Source of the DNA: Spirochaetia bacterium
GTDB lineage: Bacteria; Spirochaetota; Spirochaetia; Treponematales; Rectinemataceae
NCBI GenBank assembly: GCA_029975555.1
Contig: JARKOY010000021.1
Span: 62,001 to 126,000 of the forward strand
Direction: 5' to 3'
DNA length: 64,000 nucleotides
A program made the position numbers and the translations under genes. A model generated the notes under the pieces. The model saw nothing but the letters and a program-made list of their open reading frames with translations, was not told the origin of the DNA and made no database searches. Position 1 is the first letter of the stretch, and the number at the start of each line of letters is the position of its first letter. Shown here piece by piece: positions 31,131 through 40,506 of this stretch.

Positions 31131-32009
31131 TCAGACCAGCCCGCGCTCGTACATGAGATAGATCGCCTGCGTACCCAGGTCTCCCATGCCCTCCGCGGTC
31201 ATCTTTGCAAAGAGCTGCTCCGCAAGCGCCAGCAAGGGAAGCTCGATCTTCATCGCGCGCGCCGAATCGAGCGCGATGCGCAGGTCCTTGAGGAAATGTT
31301 TGACGTAAAAGCCCGGACCGAAATTGCCCTCGAGCATGCGCGGCACGTTGTTCGAGAGCTGCCAGCTCTGCGCGGATCCGTTTGCAATCGAGAGCAGGAT
31401 ACGCTGCGGATCGAGCCCTGCCTTCTTCGCATAGGAGATGGCTTCGACCGCCCCGAGCAGGCTGCCTGCAATGGCGATCTGATTGGCCATCTTCGTGTGC
31501 TGTCCTGCGCCGGGACCTCCCTGGCGAATGACGGTCTTGCCCATCTCTTCCAGAAGCGGTTTCGCCCTCTGAAAGACTTCCTCGTCGCCGCCGACCATGA
31601 TGGTGAGCGAAGCGTTCTTTGCCCCGATATCGCCTCCCGAAACCGGTGCGTCGAGGGCGCCAATTCCCCTCGCCTTCGCAGCCTCGTAGATGCGCACCGC
31701 CAGATCGGGCCGCGACGTCGTCGTATCCACGAGAATGCTGCCCGGCCTTGCGTTTTCGATGAGGCCCTCAGGACCAAAATAGATCGCCTCCACGTCGCTC
31801 GGATAGCCGACCATAGTGAAGACCACATCGCATTCTTGGGCGATCTGTTTCGGGCTGTCCCGCCACTCGGCCCCTGCGTCGAAGAGCATCTGCGCCTTGC
31901 TCTTCGTGCGCGTATAGACGAGCAGTTTTTCGCCAGAAGCCCGAAGGTGGCCGGCCATTGCACCGCCCATCACGCCAAGCCCTATAAATCCGACAGTATT
32001 CTGCGACAT
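31131..32009 (-). CDS. 3-hydroxyisobutyrate dehydrogenase-family NAD(P)-dependent oxidoreductase
   Basis: VGFIGLGVMGGAMAGHL and DAPVSGGDIGA motifs. Confidence 0.92.
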   Translation of the reverse strand: MSQNTVGFIGLGVMGGAMAGHLRASGEKLLVYTRTKSKAQMLFDAGAEWRDSPKQIAQECDVVFTMVGYPSDVEAIYFGPEGLIENARPGSILVDTTTSRPDLAVRIYEAAKARGIGALDAPVSGGDIGAKNASLTIMVGGDEEVFQRAKPLLEEMGKTVIRQGGPGAGQHTKMANQIAIAGSLLGAVEAISYAKKAGLDPQRILLSIANGSAQSWQLSNNVPRMLEGNFGPGFYVKHFLKDLRIALDSARAMKIELPLLALAEQLFAKMTAEGMGDLGTQAIYLMYERGLV

Positions 32010-32160
32010 GCCTCAAGCTCCTTTGGTTTTTACAAATGAGAATTACTCCGACCAGATTGCATTCTTACACTGAATATACCAAAACACGACAAAAAAAGCG
32101 AAGCGCCAACCGCCGCGCGCCCTCTGGCTGATTGTTCCGATTTTTTATATAGTTCGATGC

Positions 32161-33498
32161 ATGAATATGCAGGAAAGGCTCAAGCGCGCCGCACAGGCCG
32201 CATTCTCGCTCCTCTCCGTGGGGTCAGAGGTCCGGAATGCTGCGCTCGACCATATCGCGCGACGGCTCGATGCCCACCGCGAGAAGATATTCGAAGCCAA
32301 TCGTATAGATATGGAAAAGGCTCGCGCCGAAGGCTTCGCTGCTCCCTTCCTGAAGCGACTCCTCTTCGATGAAAAAAAACTGAACGACGTGCTGGCAGGT
32401 ATTCGGGATATCCTCGCCATGCCCGATCCTGTCGGAAAAGTCCTCGAGGCGCGCCTTCTGGACGAAGGCCTTGTGCTCCGAAGGATCAGCTGTCCGATTG
32501 GCCTCATCGCGATGATCTTCGAGAGCCGCCCAGACGCGCTCGTGCAGATGGCTTCGCTCGCGGTGAAGAGCGGAAACGCCATCGTGCTCAAGGGCGGAAG
32601 CGAGGCACGGGAGAGCAACCAGGCCCTCGCGTCGGTGATCGCGCGCGCCGGGGAAGATGCCGGGCTGCCGCAGCACTGGCTCACCCTCCTCGAAACCCGC
32701 GAGGAAATAGGCGAACTGCTCACCTTCGACCAGTATGTCGACCTCGTCATTCCCCGCGGCTCGAAGGAATTCGTCGCGAAGATCAAGGCCACAAGCCGCA
32801 TTCCGGTGCTGGGGCACTCCGACGGCGTCTGCCACGTCTACGTGCACGAGGACGCCGATCCCTCCATGGCCGAGGGCGTCGTACTGGACTCGAAGACGCA
32901 GTATCCTGCGACCTGCAATGCCGCCGAAGTGCTGCTCGTCCACGAACGCTATGCGGAGAAAGGCCTTCTGCCGCTTCTGCGCGCCCTTTCGCGGGCCGGC
33001 GTGGTCCTCGACGTCTGTGGGCGCACCGCCGCAATGCTCGAAGAGGCCCACGCGAGGGCAGAGGCTGTGCCGTATTTTCTCAAATCCGACGAGGACTGGT
33101 CGGTCGAATACCTCGATCTGCGCATGGCGGTCAAAATCGTGGGCTCGCTCGACGAGGCGATCGCCCACATAAACCGCTACGGCAGCGGACACACGGACAG
33201 CATCGTGTGCACATCGCCCGAAGCCGCAAAGCGTTTCTTGCACGAAGTGGACTCCTCGTCGGTGTACCACAATGCGAGCACGCGCTTCGCCGACGGCTAC
33301 CGCTACGGGCTCGGCGCCGAGGTCGGCATCTCAACCGGCAAGCTGCACGCCCGCGGCCCCATGGGCCTTGAGGGCCTCACGACGTACAAGTGGCTGCTCG
33401 AGGGACAGGGACACATCGTGGGGGATTATGCTTCAGGGAAACGGCATTTTCTGCACAGGGACCTGCCCCTTGGCGGGAAAACAGCCGGCGACTATTGA
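32161..33498 (+). CDS. proA: glutamate-5-semialdehyde dehydrogenase
   Basis: ISCPIGLIAMIFESRPDALVQMASLAVKSGNAIVLKGGSEA; YPATCNAAEVLLVH. Confidence 0.97.
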   Translation: MNMQERLKRAAQAAFSLLSVGSEVRNAALDHIARRLDAHREKIFEANRIDMEKARAEGFAAPFLKRLLFDEKKLNDVLAGIRDILAMPDPVGKVLEARLLDEGLVLRRISCPIGLIAMIFESRPDALVQMASLAVKSGNAIVLKGGSEARESNQALASVIARAGEDAGLPQHWLTLLETREEIGELLTFDQYVDLVIPRGSKEFVAKIKATSRIPVLGHSDGVCHVYVHEDADPSMAEGVVLDSKTQYPATCNAAEVLLVHERYAEKGLLPLLRALSRAGVVLDVCGRTAAMLEEAHARAEAVPYFLKSDEDWSVEYLDLRMAVKIVGSLDEAIAHINRYGSGHTDSIVCTSPEAAKRFLHEVDSSSVYHNASTRFADGYRYGLGAEVGISTGKLHARGPMGLEGLTTYKWLLEGQGHIVGDYASGKRHFLHRDLPLGGKTAGDY

Positions 33499-33517
33499 AA
33501 AGACAAGCGAGGGTATT

Positions 33518-34756
33518 ATGGAATCGCCCGAAACTTCCGATGCGGCCGCCGCGCGCGCCGCGCTCGCAAAGGCAAACCGAATCGTGGTGAAAATCGGCAC
33601 CGCCACCCTCACCAGGCCCGCGTCGAGCCCGGACCGCCTCACGCGCACCTTCAGCCCCGACGGCAAAGGCTTTCTTTCGGACGAGGAGGCGCTGCGCAGA
33701 GTCCATGCGCAGTCGACAAAGGGGACCATCGACACTGCCTACATGTATCACGTGGCCGAGCAGGTGGCCGATCTTGTGAAGGCGGGCAAGCAGATCATCC
33801 TGGTCACGTCGGGGGCCATCGGCATGGGCGCGCGCGAGCTCGGCCTCACCAAGCGCGTCACCGAGGTGCGCATGCGCCAGGCCTGCGCGGCGGTCGGTCA
33901 GCCCATCCTCATGGAGGAATACCGGCGGGCCTTCGGCGTCTTCGGGCTCTCGGCCGCCCAGCTCCTCGTCACCCGCGACGAGTGGGACGACCGCACGAGC
34001 TACCTCAACCTGCGCAAGACCGTGGAGACGCTGCTCGAGTGCCGCGTCATACCGGTGTTCAACGAGAACGACTCGGTGTCGACGGCGGAGATCGGCAACG
34101 CATTCGGCGACAACGACAGGCTCTCAGCCTACGTGGCGAGCAAGATCGACGCCGAACTGCTCATCATTCTCTCGGACGTCGATTCGCTCTACGACGCAGA
34201 TCCGCGCGAAAACCCCGACGCAAGGCCCATCCCCTATGTGAAAGAACTCTCCGACGAGCACCTGTCGGCGGCAGGGGGGCGCGGCTCGGAGTTCTCCACC
34301 GGTGGAATGAAGACGAAGCTCGCCGCGGTCGCCATCGCGCGCGACGCGGGGTGTCGGGTGGTCATCGCGCACGGCCGCGAGCCGAACATCATCCGGCGCG
34401 TGGCCGCAGGCGAACCTCTCGGCACACTCTTCGACGCCACCCATGCGCTGAAGAACCGGATCCGCTGGCTCAAGAACTCGCAGCCGCGCGGCCGGCTGAC
34501 CATCGACGAGGGGGCCCTGGCGGCCATCCGGGAGCGGAACTCGCTTTTGCCGCGCGGCGTCGTGGCGGTCGAAGGCGACTTCGGGCGCGACGCGGTGGTG
34601 CTCGTCAACGGCATCGTCAAACTCATCAGCAACTTCTCGTCCGCCGAGCTCCGCGCCGTGCTGGGAAAGCGCTCCGAAGAGATCGAGGCCATTCTCGGAG
34701 AGAGTGCGCCGCACGTCGTCGCGCGCCCCGAGGAGATGGCTTTCTTGGACGAGTGA
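33518..34756 (+). CDS. proB: glutamate 5-kinase with an N-terminal insertion and C-terminal PUA domain
   Basis: NRIVVKIGTATLT..., ILVTSGAIGMG, VIPVFNENDSVS, STGGMKTKLAAV. Confidence 0.93.
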   Translation: MESPETSDAAAARAALAKANRIVVKIGTATLTRPASSPDRLTRTFSPDGKGFLSDEEALRRVHAQSTKGTIDTAYMYHVAEQVADLVKAGKQIILVTSGAIGMGARELGLTKRVTEVRMRQACAAVGQPILMEEYRRAFGVFGLSAAQLLVTRDEWDDRTSYLNLRKTVETLLECRVIPVFNENDSVSTAEIGNAFGDNDRLSAYVASKIDAELLIILSDVDSLYDADPRENPDARPIPYVKELSDEHLSAAGGRGSEFSTGGMKTKLAAVAIARDAGCRVVIAHGREPNIIRRVAAGEPLGTLFDATHALKNRIRWLKNSQPRGRLTIDEGALAAIRERNSLLPRGVVAVEGDFGRDAVVLVNGIVKLISNFSSAELRAVLGKRSEEIEAILGESAPHVVARPEEMAFLDE

Positions 34757-34904
34757 AGGGCGAAAACGACGAAAGGTGCTCTGGGCGCATGGCAAAAAGG
34801 AAAAAAGGCGGAAAGCTGCCTTCGCCACGTGCCAGGTCCCGCAAACCCTCAATCTTCGGACCCGCCTCTTCAATAGCCAAAAACAAGAAATTGGTCTACA
34901 ATAA

Positions 34905-35235
34905 GTTCCTACGCGCTCCTTGGTGCCTCTTTTCAGCGTCGCTGAAGGAGGAAAAGGGAAAGACGGTGAAAGACCGTTGCAGCCCCCGCTACTGTGAGCC
35001 GGTATTCGTTCACTCCGACGGAAATGTTCCGCCGCAGGCAAGGGCGCAGCACGCATGGTTCAGAACAGCGCGCTCTCTACCTGATCCACTGGCGTCGCAT
35101 CTGGACGCACGCTTGTGTCCCACAGATGCTTATAGCCGGGAAGGAGGATTGAGCGAAGTGCTCTGAAGTCCCGTATTTACGTACAGGCGACAGGGCGCGG
35201 CCGGCAAGCCAGGAAACCTGCCAGGAGCCGCAGCA
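34905..35235 (+). ncRNA. cobalamin (B12) riboswitch, expanded
   Basis: GGTGCC...AAAGGGAA..GGTGAAA..CC.TTGCAGCCCCCGCTACTGTGA, CCACTGG, GCCGGGAAGG and GCAAGCCAGGAAACCTGCC in order. Confidence 0.93.
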
Positions 35236-35264
35236 TCCTTACTCTTCGGTGGGAGGAGACGGAT

Positions 35265-36368
35265 ATGCGACGGATTGTCGGCATTGTCATTGTTGTACTT
35301 CAACTCTCGATCTCTCTGGTCTCGGCGCAACCAGCGCAAGAGGCGAATTTCCACATCGAACAAAAAAGCGGCTACAAAGTACTGACGGTTTCAAAGCTCT
35401 GGCCCGGCACAAACGCGACGAGGACCTATGTGCTCTACCCACGAGGTTCGCAGGCACCCGCCGGAGTCAAGGCCGACCTCTTCATTCAAGTTCCCGTACA
35501 GCGCGTCGTGCTCTATTCGACGACGTACATTCCGGCAATCGAAGCCATCGGCGAACTCGACACCGTCGTCGGCGTCGACAACACCAATTACGTGTACAGT
35601 CCGGCGCTTCGCGCCCGCATCGGTGCAGGAAAGGTGGTCGAGACCACCAAGAATTGGATGCCCGACATCGAGCGGCTCATCGCACTCAAGCCCGATGTCA
35701 TCTTCAACTTCGGCGTGGGCAACGAGTGGGACACCTTCCCAAAGATGCAGGAGGCTGGCCTGCCCGTCGTGCTGCTCGGCGAGTGGAACGAACAGGATCC
35801 TGTCGCGCGCGCCCAGTGGGCGGTGTTCATCGCGGCCTTTTTCAATAAGGAGGCCAGGGCTCAGGAACGGGTGAATGCAATCGCCAAGGCATACAATACC
35901 CTGAAGAGGCTCGCCGCAGGTTCTGCGTCGCGACCCCGCGTGCTGGTCAACGGTCCTTTCCAGGGCGTCTGGACCGTCTCCGGAGGCCAGAGCTACATGG
36001 CGAGGCTCATCGCGGATGCGGGGGGCGACTACCTGTGGGCGGACAACAGAGAATCGGGTGGGCTCAACCTTTCGATCGAGGCGGTTTTCGAACGCGCGCT
36101 CAGGGCCGATGTGTGGCTGAACCCAGTCTACGGGGCGAAGCGGCTCGCCGATGTGCGGGCGCTCGATCCACGGTTTTCGGCGCTGCCGGTGCTCCAAAAA
36201 GGGCAGGTGTGGACGAACGAGCTCCGCGTCTCGCCAGGGGGCAGCAGCGATTACTTCGAGTCCGCAGTGATGAATCCACACCTCGTGCTCGAGGATATGA
36301 TCGCGATGTTTCATCCGGACCTGTTGCCTGGCCATAATTTTATCTACTACAGGAAATTAAATGAATAG
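35265..36368 (+). CDS. ABC transporter periplasmic substrate-binding protein (cobalamin/corrinoid or siderophore type)
   Basis: Signal peptide; RVVLYSTTYIPAIEAIGELDTVVGV...DIERLIALKPDVIFNFG, BtuF/FecB fold pattern; follows B12 riboswitch. Confidence 0.88.
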   Translation: MRRIVGIVIVVLQLSISLVSAQPAQEANFHIEQKSGYKVLTVSKLWPGTNATRTYVLYPRGSQAPAGVKADLFIQVPVQRVVLYSTTYIPAIEAIGELDTVVGVDNTNYVYSPALRARIGAGKVVETTKNWMPDIERLIALKPDVIFNFGVGNEWDTFPKMQEAGLPVVLLGEWNEQDPVARAQWAVFIAAFFNKEARAQERVNAIAKAYNTLKRLAAGSASRPRVLVNGPFQGVWTVSGGQSYMARLIADAGGDYLWADNRESGGLNLSIEAVFERALRADVWLNPVYGAKRLADVRALDPRFSALPVLQKGQVWTNELRVSPGGSSDYFESAVMNPHLVLEDMIAMFHPDLLPGHNFIYYRKLNE

Positions 36369-37488
36369 AAACACAGAAGGTGGCGATCGTCGGCCAGCTC
36401 ATGTGCCAAAAAAAGGCCACATGCGCCTCACCGTGGCGCTCGGTGCATGCGTACTCCTTTTTGCGCTCCTCGATATCTCCGTCGGTTCGGTGCGCATTCC
36501 TCTCGCCGAGGTCTGGAAAACGCTGGTCGGGCGCGCTTCTCGCCCGGAGTGGGGGACGATCGTCTTCGTCTTTCGCCTGCCTAAAATGCTGACCGCAGTG
36601 CTGGCGGGGGCAGGTCTTTCTGTGGCAGGCCTGGTCCTTCAGTCGATCTTCCGCAACCCGCTGGCAGCGCCGGATTCCCTCGGCATCGGGGCGGGGGCGT
36701 CGATCGGAGTGGCGGCGCTGATGTTCGCCGGGGGGACCATGGGGGCCGTGGGCGCCGGAGCGCAGGGCATCGGCACGCAGGGCAGCGCGATGCTGGGCAA
36801 CCTGCCGCCGCTCGGCTACACGCTCTTGGTCATCGCGGCGAGCATCGGCGCCGCCGTGGTGCTCGTCATCATTCTCCTCATCTCGAGAAAATTCGAGCAA
36901 GTCGTGACCGTGCTCATCATGGGACTCCTCGTCGGGTATCTGACCTCGAGCATCGTGTCGCTCCTCGTTTATTTCGGTTCGCCGCAAAAAGTCCATCTCT
37001 ATCTTTCGTGGACCTACGGCTCTTTTGGAGGCGTGCGCATGAACGAACTGCCGTATCTGGCCGGAGCAGTGCTCATCGGGCTCGCCCTCGCCGCATGGGA
37101 CATGAAGGCCCTCAATGCATTTCTCATCGGCGAGCGCTTCGCCTCGACGATCGGCATACGCGTCCGCGCTTCCCGGACAAGGCTTCTCATCGCGGCATCC
37201 GTACTCGCAGGCAGCATCACGGCGTTCTGCGGGCCGATCGCCTTTTTGGGAATCGCCGCGCCGCACGCGGCGCGCCTCCTGTCGCGCAGCGCAGAGCACC
37301 GCATCCTTCTGCCGACGACGGCGCTCTCGGGTATATGCCTCGCCCTCCTCGCTGACATGCTCTCGGCCCTGCCGGGATACGGTGCGGTCCTCCCCATCAA
37401 TCCACTGCTCGCACTCATCGGTTCGCCGATCATCATCTCGATGTTCTTTCACAGGGATCGAACTTCGCTCGGGGAGGCAATGGAATGA
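36361..37488 (+). CDS. FecCD/BtuC-type ABC transporter permease
   Basis: FRLPKMLTAVLAGAGLSVAGLVLQSIFRNPLAAPDSLGIGAGAS; GPIAFLGIAAPHAARLL. Confidence 0.95.
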   Translation: MNRNTEGGDRRPAHVPKKGHMRLTVALGACVLLFALLDISVGSVRIPLAEVWKTLVGRASRPEWGTIVFVFRLPKMLTAVLAGAGLSVAGLVLQSIFRNPLAAPDSLGIGAGASIGVAALMFAGGTMGAVGAGAQGIGTQGSAMLGNLPPLGYTLLVIAASIGAAVVLVIILLISRKFEQVVTVLIMGLLVGYLTSSIVSLLVYFGSPQKVHLYLSWTYGSFGGVRMNELPYLAGAVLIGLALAAWDMKALNAFLIGERFASTIGIRVRASRTRLLIAASVLAGSITAFCGPIAFLGIAAPHAARLLSRSAEHRILLPTTALSGICLALLADMLSALPGYGAVLPINPLLALIGSPIIISMFFHRDRTSLGEAME

Positions 37489-37501
37489 GGGAGGTACCAG
37501 G

Positions 37502-38506
37502 ATGAGCCCGGAAGAAGCGCCCCGCCACATTCCCGGCATACCTGACGTCACGCAACCTCTGGGCAGCCTTTTCGGCCAGACAGACACGGCCGCGCAAAAC
37601 CAGAAAATCGGAGCACCTCACGGGGCACAAGGGCCCTTCACGCCAGGCACTGAACCAAGCGAACAGCACGGTGAACGTAGCCAGGCCGCCTCCCCCTGTA
37701 CCGGAGGCGGCAGCGCCCGTTTCGTCCTTGAAGCCTCTTCGCTGGCAATCGGATGGAAGCAGGGCCGAACTCCGCAGATCCTCGCGCGGAACATCGATTT
37801 TCGGGTTTCGCCAGGCCAGCTGATCGCGCTCGTCGGCCCGAACGGCGCCGGCAAATCGACGCTGCTGCGGACCATCGCCGGACTGCAGCCACCCTGCGGC
37901 GGATCGCTCACGCTGCGGGGCAGGAATATCGCGCTCATGTCGGTGGAAGAGCGCGCAACGCTCCTCGCCTGCGTATTCAACGAGAGGATCGAGGCGGGAT
38001 ATCTGACGGTTTGGGAGTTCGTGGCCTTCGGACGCTACCCCTACACGAACGCCCACAACCGCCTCACGGCCGATGACAGGCGACACATCGCCACGGCCCT
38101 CGCGCTCGTCGGGATGGACGGATTCGAGAAGCGCACATTTTCGAGCCTGTCAGACGGCGAACGGCAAAAAGTGCAGATCGCGCGCGCGGTGGCCCAGAAC
38201 ACGCCTCTTCTGGTGTTCGACGAACCGACCGCATTCCTCGACGCACCGTCGCGCATCGAAATTTTCAGGCTCGCCGAGCGCCTGGTGCAAGAAGCCGGGA
38301 AGACCGTGCTGCTCTGCACGCACGAAGTCGACCTCGCGCTCAAAACGGCGGGCGAACTCTGGGTGATCGACAGAGAGCACCGATTCACCGCAGGTCCTCC
38401 CTTCGTCGTGGCGCGCTCGGGAGCAATCGGAAGAGCCTTCGACCTACCGACCGTGACCTTCGACGCCATGAGCGGGACATTCAGGGCGCGCGCACCTCAG
38501 GGCTAA
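37502..38506 (+). CDS. FecE/BtuD-type ABC transporter ATP-binding protein
   Basis: [54 protein letters not shown]. Confidence 0.95.
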   Translation: MSPEEAPRHIPGIPDVTQPLGSLFGQTDTAAQNQKIGAPHGAQGPFTPGTEPSEQHGERSQAASPCTGGGSARFVLEASSLAIGWKQGRTPQILARNIDFRVSPGQLIALVGPNGAGKSTLLRTIAGLQPPCGGSLTLRGRNIALMSVEERATLLACVFNERIEAGYLTVWEFVAFGRYPYTNAHNRLTADDRRHIATALALVGMDGFEKRTFSSLSDGERQKVQIARAVAQNTPLLVFDEPTAFLDAPSRIEIFRLAERLVQEAGKTVLLCTHEVDLALKTAGELWVIDREHRFTAGPPFVVARSGAIGRAFDLPTVTFDAMSGTFRARAPQG

Positions 38507-38518
38507 CACTTCTCAGCG

Positions 38519-39004
38519 CTAGAACTTGTACCCAAACTTCCGGAGCATCGCTTTGCGCGCGGCCTTGTCCTCTTCGCCCTCGATGCCCTTCGGCGAAAAA
38601 CCGTCGACGACGCCGAGGATGCTCGCTCCCTGCTCGGTCACGGCGCGCACGACTTCCACCGGATTGGCCGTGGCGCAGAAAATCCGGCAGACTTCCGGAC
38701 TCGCCTTGATGCGGTCGAGCACATTGATGGGATAGGCGCCGGGTCCGAGCACGAGGTAGAAGGTGTGCCCTGCGCCCACCGCGAGGGCCATCTTCTGTGC
38801 CGCTTCGACCAGCGCCGGGTCCGTGCCCTCGGTGCGCACAAGGCAGGGCCCCGAGGCCTCGTTGAAGGCGAGCCCGAACTTTACGCCGGGGACGGAACAC
38901 ATCAAAATTTCGGCGATATCTTCGACGGTTTTTATGAAGTGCGACTGTCCCACGACAACATTGCAGTTCTCAGGGAACTCGAGTTTCACCGCATCGATGG
39001 TCAT
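38519..39004 (-). CDS. adenosine-specific kinase family protein
   Basis: VVVGQSHFIKTVEDIAEIL...PGVKFGLAFNEASGPCLVR...GAYPINVLDRIK...ILGVVDGFSPKGIEGEED. Confidence 0.88.
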   Translation of the reverse strand: MTIDAVKLEFPENCNVVVGQSHFIKTVEDIAEILMCSVPGVKFGLAFNEASGPCLVRTEGTDPALVEAAQKMALAVGAGHTFYLVLGPGAYPINVLDRIKASPEVCRIFCATANPVEVVRAVTEQGASILGVVDGFSPKGIEGEEDKAARKAMLRKFGYKF

Positions 39005-39169
39005 AGAAGAACCTCCTTGCAGGTTTGTTTATTCTGCAACTGGTTTATGCTGTATTACATTGTCTTCAGATTTTTCTGAACGCAGGGCGGACTTTGGGGC
39101 GAGAACAGTTCTTCAAAGCAGCGGTAGCCCTCCCTAGCAAGTCTACTCCTTCACGAGAGGAACGGCCTT

Positions 39170-40012
39170 TCAGGGCTGCGGCAGCCTGCCGACAGGCGCT
39201 GCGTAGAGCGCGAACATGTCTTCGCCGTCGAGCCCCAAGTAGGCGTCCAGCTTTTCCTGATCGTAGGCGCCGATCGCGCAGGTGCCGAGCCCAAGCGATT
39301 CGCACGCGAGGTAGAGGTTCTGGCACGAATGTCCCGCATCGAGGGCGACGAGCTTGTCGGCCGCCTTGCCGTAGCGCCATTCGCTGCGGTAGGGCACGGC
39401 CGCCCAGATCACGATGCAGGCCGCATCCCAGAACTGGCCGTTGAGGGCCTCGTTCAGAGCCTCTGAGTCATCGCCCTGCCGCTCGAGCACGAGCTGGTGC
39501 TCCACGGGGAGGTAGCGGTACAAGCCCACATTGAGCCCCTGTATTTTGTGGGCGAACACGTAGATGTCGAGCGGGTGGCGCGCGCCGCCCGAGGGCGTAG
39601 TGCGGAATGAAAATTTGCCGCGATTCTCCCTGACGCCTTCGACCGCCCAGAGCAGATAAGAGAGTTCTTCGAGGGCAAGCGGGACAGTGCTGTACGTGCG
39701 GCGCGACTTGCGGCTGTGCAGAAGGTCGTAGAGCACGGCGGCGCGCCCAAGCGCTGAAGATTCAGGACCAGACGCAACCGAGGTGCCCCGCCCTTCGGAC
39801 GAATCTGCACCAGTGCCCAAAGCTGGCCCTCCGCCCATCCCCTCAAACAGCGAATTCGGCGGCGGCAGGTCAATGACACAATCCTCCGGTGCAGGCGGCT
39901 CCTCCTGGGGCGGAACCGGAACACCCTTCGACTGATCGGATTGGCCGCTCTTCACCAGGTGCCAGTTGGATTTGAGAAACCATCTTCCCTCAAAACGCTC
40001 ATACTCCACCAT
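39170..40012 (-). CDS. SagB/ThcOx-type nitroreductase-fold dehydrogenase
   Basis: RKSRRTYSTVPLALEELSYLLWAVEG...TTPSGGARHPLDIYVF...DAGHSCQNLYLACESLGLGTCAIGAYD. Confidence 0.88.
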   Translation of the reverse strand: MVEYERFEGRWFLKSNWHLVKSGQSDQSKGVPVPPQEEPPAPEDCVIDLPPPNSLFEGMGGGPALGTGADSSEGRGTSVASGPESSALGRAAVLYDLLHSRKSRRTYSTVPLALEELSYLLWAVEGVRENRGKFSFRTTPSGGARHPLDIYVFAHKIQGLNVGLYRYLPVEHQLVLERQGDDSEALNEALNGQFWDAACIVIWAAVPYRSEWRYGKAADKLVALDAGHSCQNLYLACESLGLGTCAIGAYDQEKLDAYLGLDGEDMFALYAAPVGRLPQP

Positions 40013-40013
40013 A

Positions 40014-40475
40014 TCAGACTCCCAGTATACCTTTTTCCCGCAGTATGTTCTCGGCCTCTTCCACGGCCCTGGCGATCATCGGGTTGCACACCGATTCGTC
40101 GAGGTGCCTCTGCTTTACCATGGCGCGGCCTTCCTGCGTCCAGAGGTCCGCGCCATCGAGCAGCGCCCTGCACTCAACCGTGCCCTTGTACGCCTTAAGC
40201 CTTTCCAGATAGTCTGCAACCACGCCGTAGAGCGCGAGTTTTCTCTCCTGATCGGCCGACTCCGAAGCGCCGAGGGCGAGCGAAAGGGCCATGATGCCAC
40301 CTGTCACGGCTCCGCAGGTGAGCCCCGTGCGCCCTATGCCTCCGCCGAAGCCCCCAGCGAGGCGGTGCGCTTGGGCCGGATCCATGCCCAAATCCACCGC
40401 CAACACAGTAAAAACCGCCTGGGAACAGGCAGAACCCGCGACGTGCATCGCAACGGCTCGTTCTTTCCGGGTCAT
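40014..40475 (-). CDS. C_GCAxxG_C_C family protein
   Basis: SACSQAVFTVLA...AGGFGGGIGRTGLTCGAVTGGIMALSLALG. Confidence 0.82.
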   Translation of the reverse strand: MTRKERAVAMHVAGSACSQAVFTVLAVDLGMDPAQAHRLAGGFGGGIGRTGLTCGAVTGGIMALSLALGASESADQERKLALYGVVADYLERLKAYKGTVECRALLDGADLWTQEGRAMVKQRHLDESVCNPMIARAVEEAENILREKGILGV

Positions 40476-40506
40476 CTATCGCTCCTTCAATATTGCCTTT
40501 ATTGCT

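Noticed and set aside
36340-37587. 415-aa minus-strand ORF
   Set aside because: Charged, repetitive antisense shadow of the BtuC-like permease gene.
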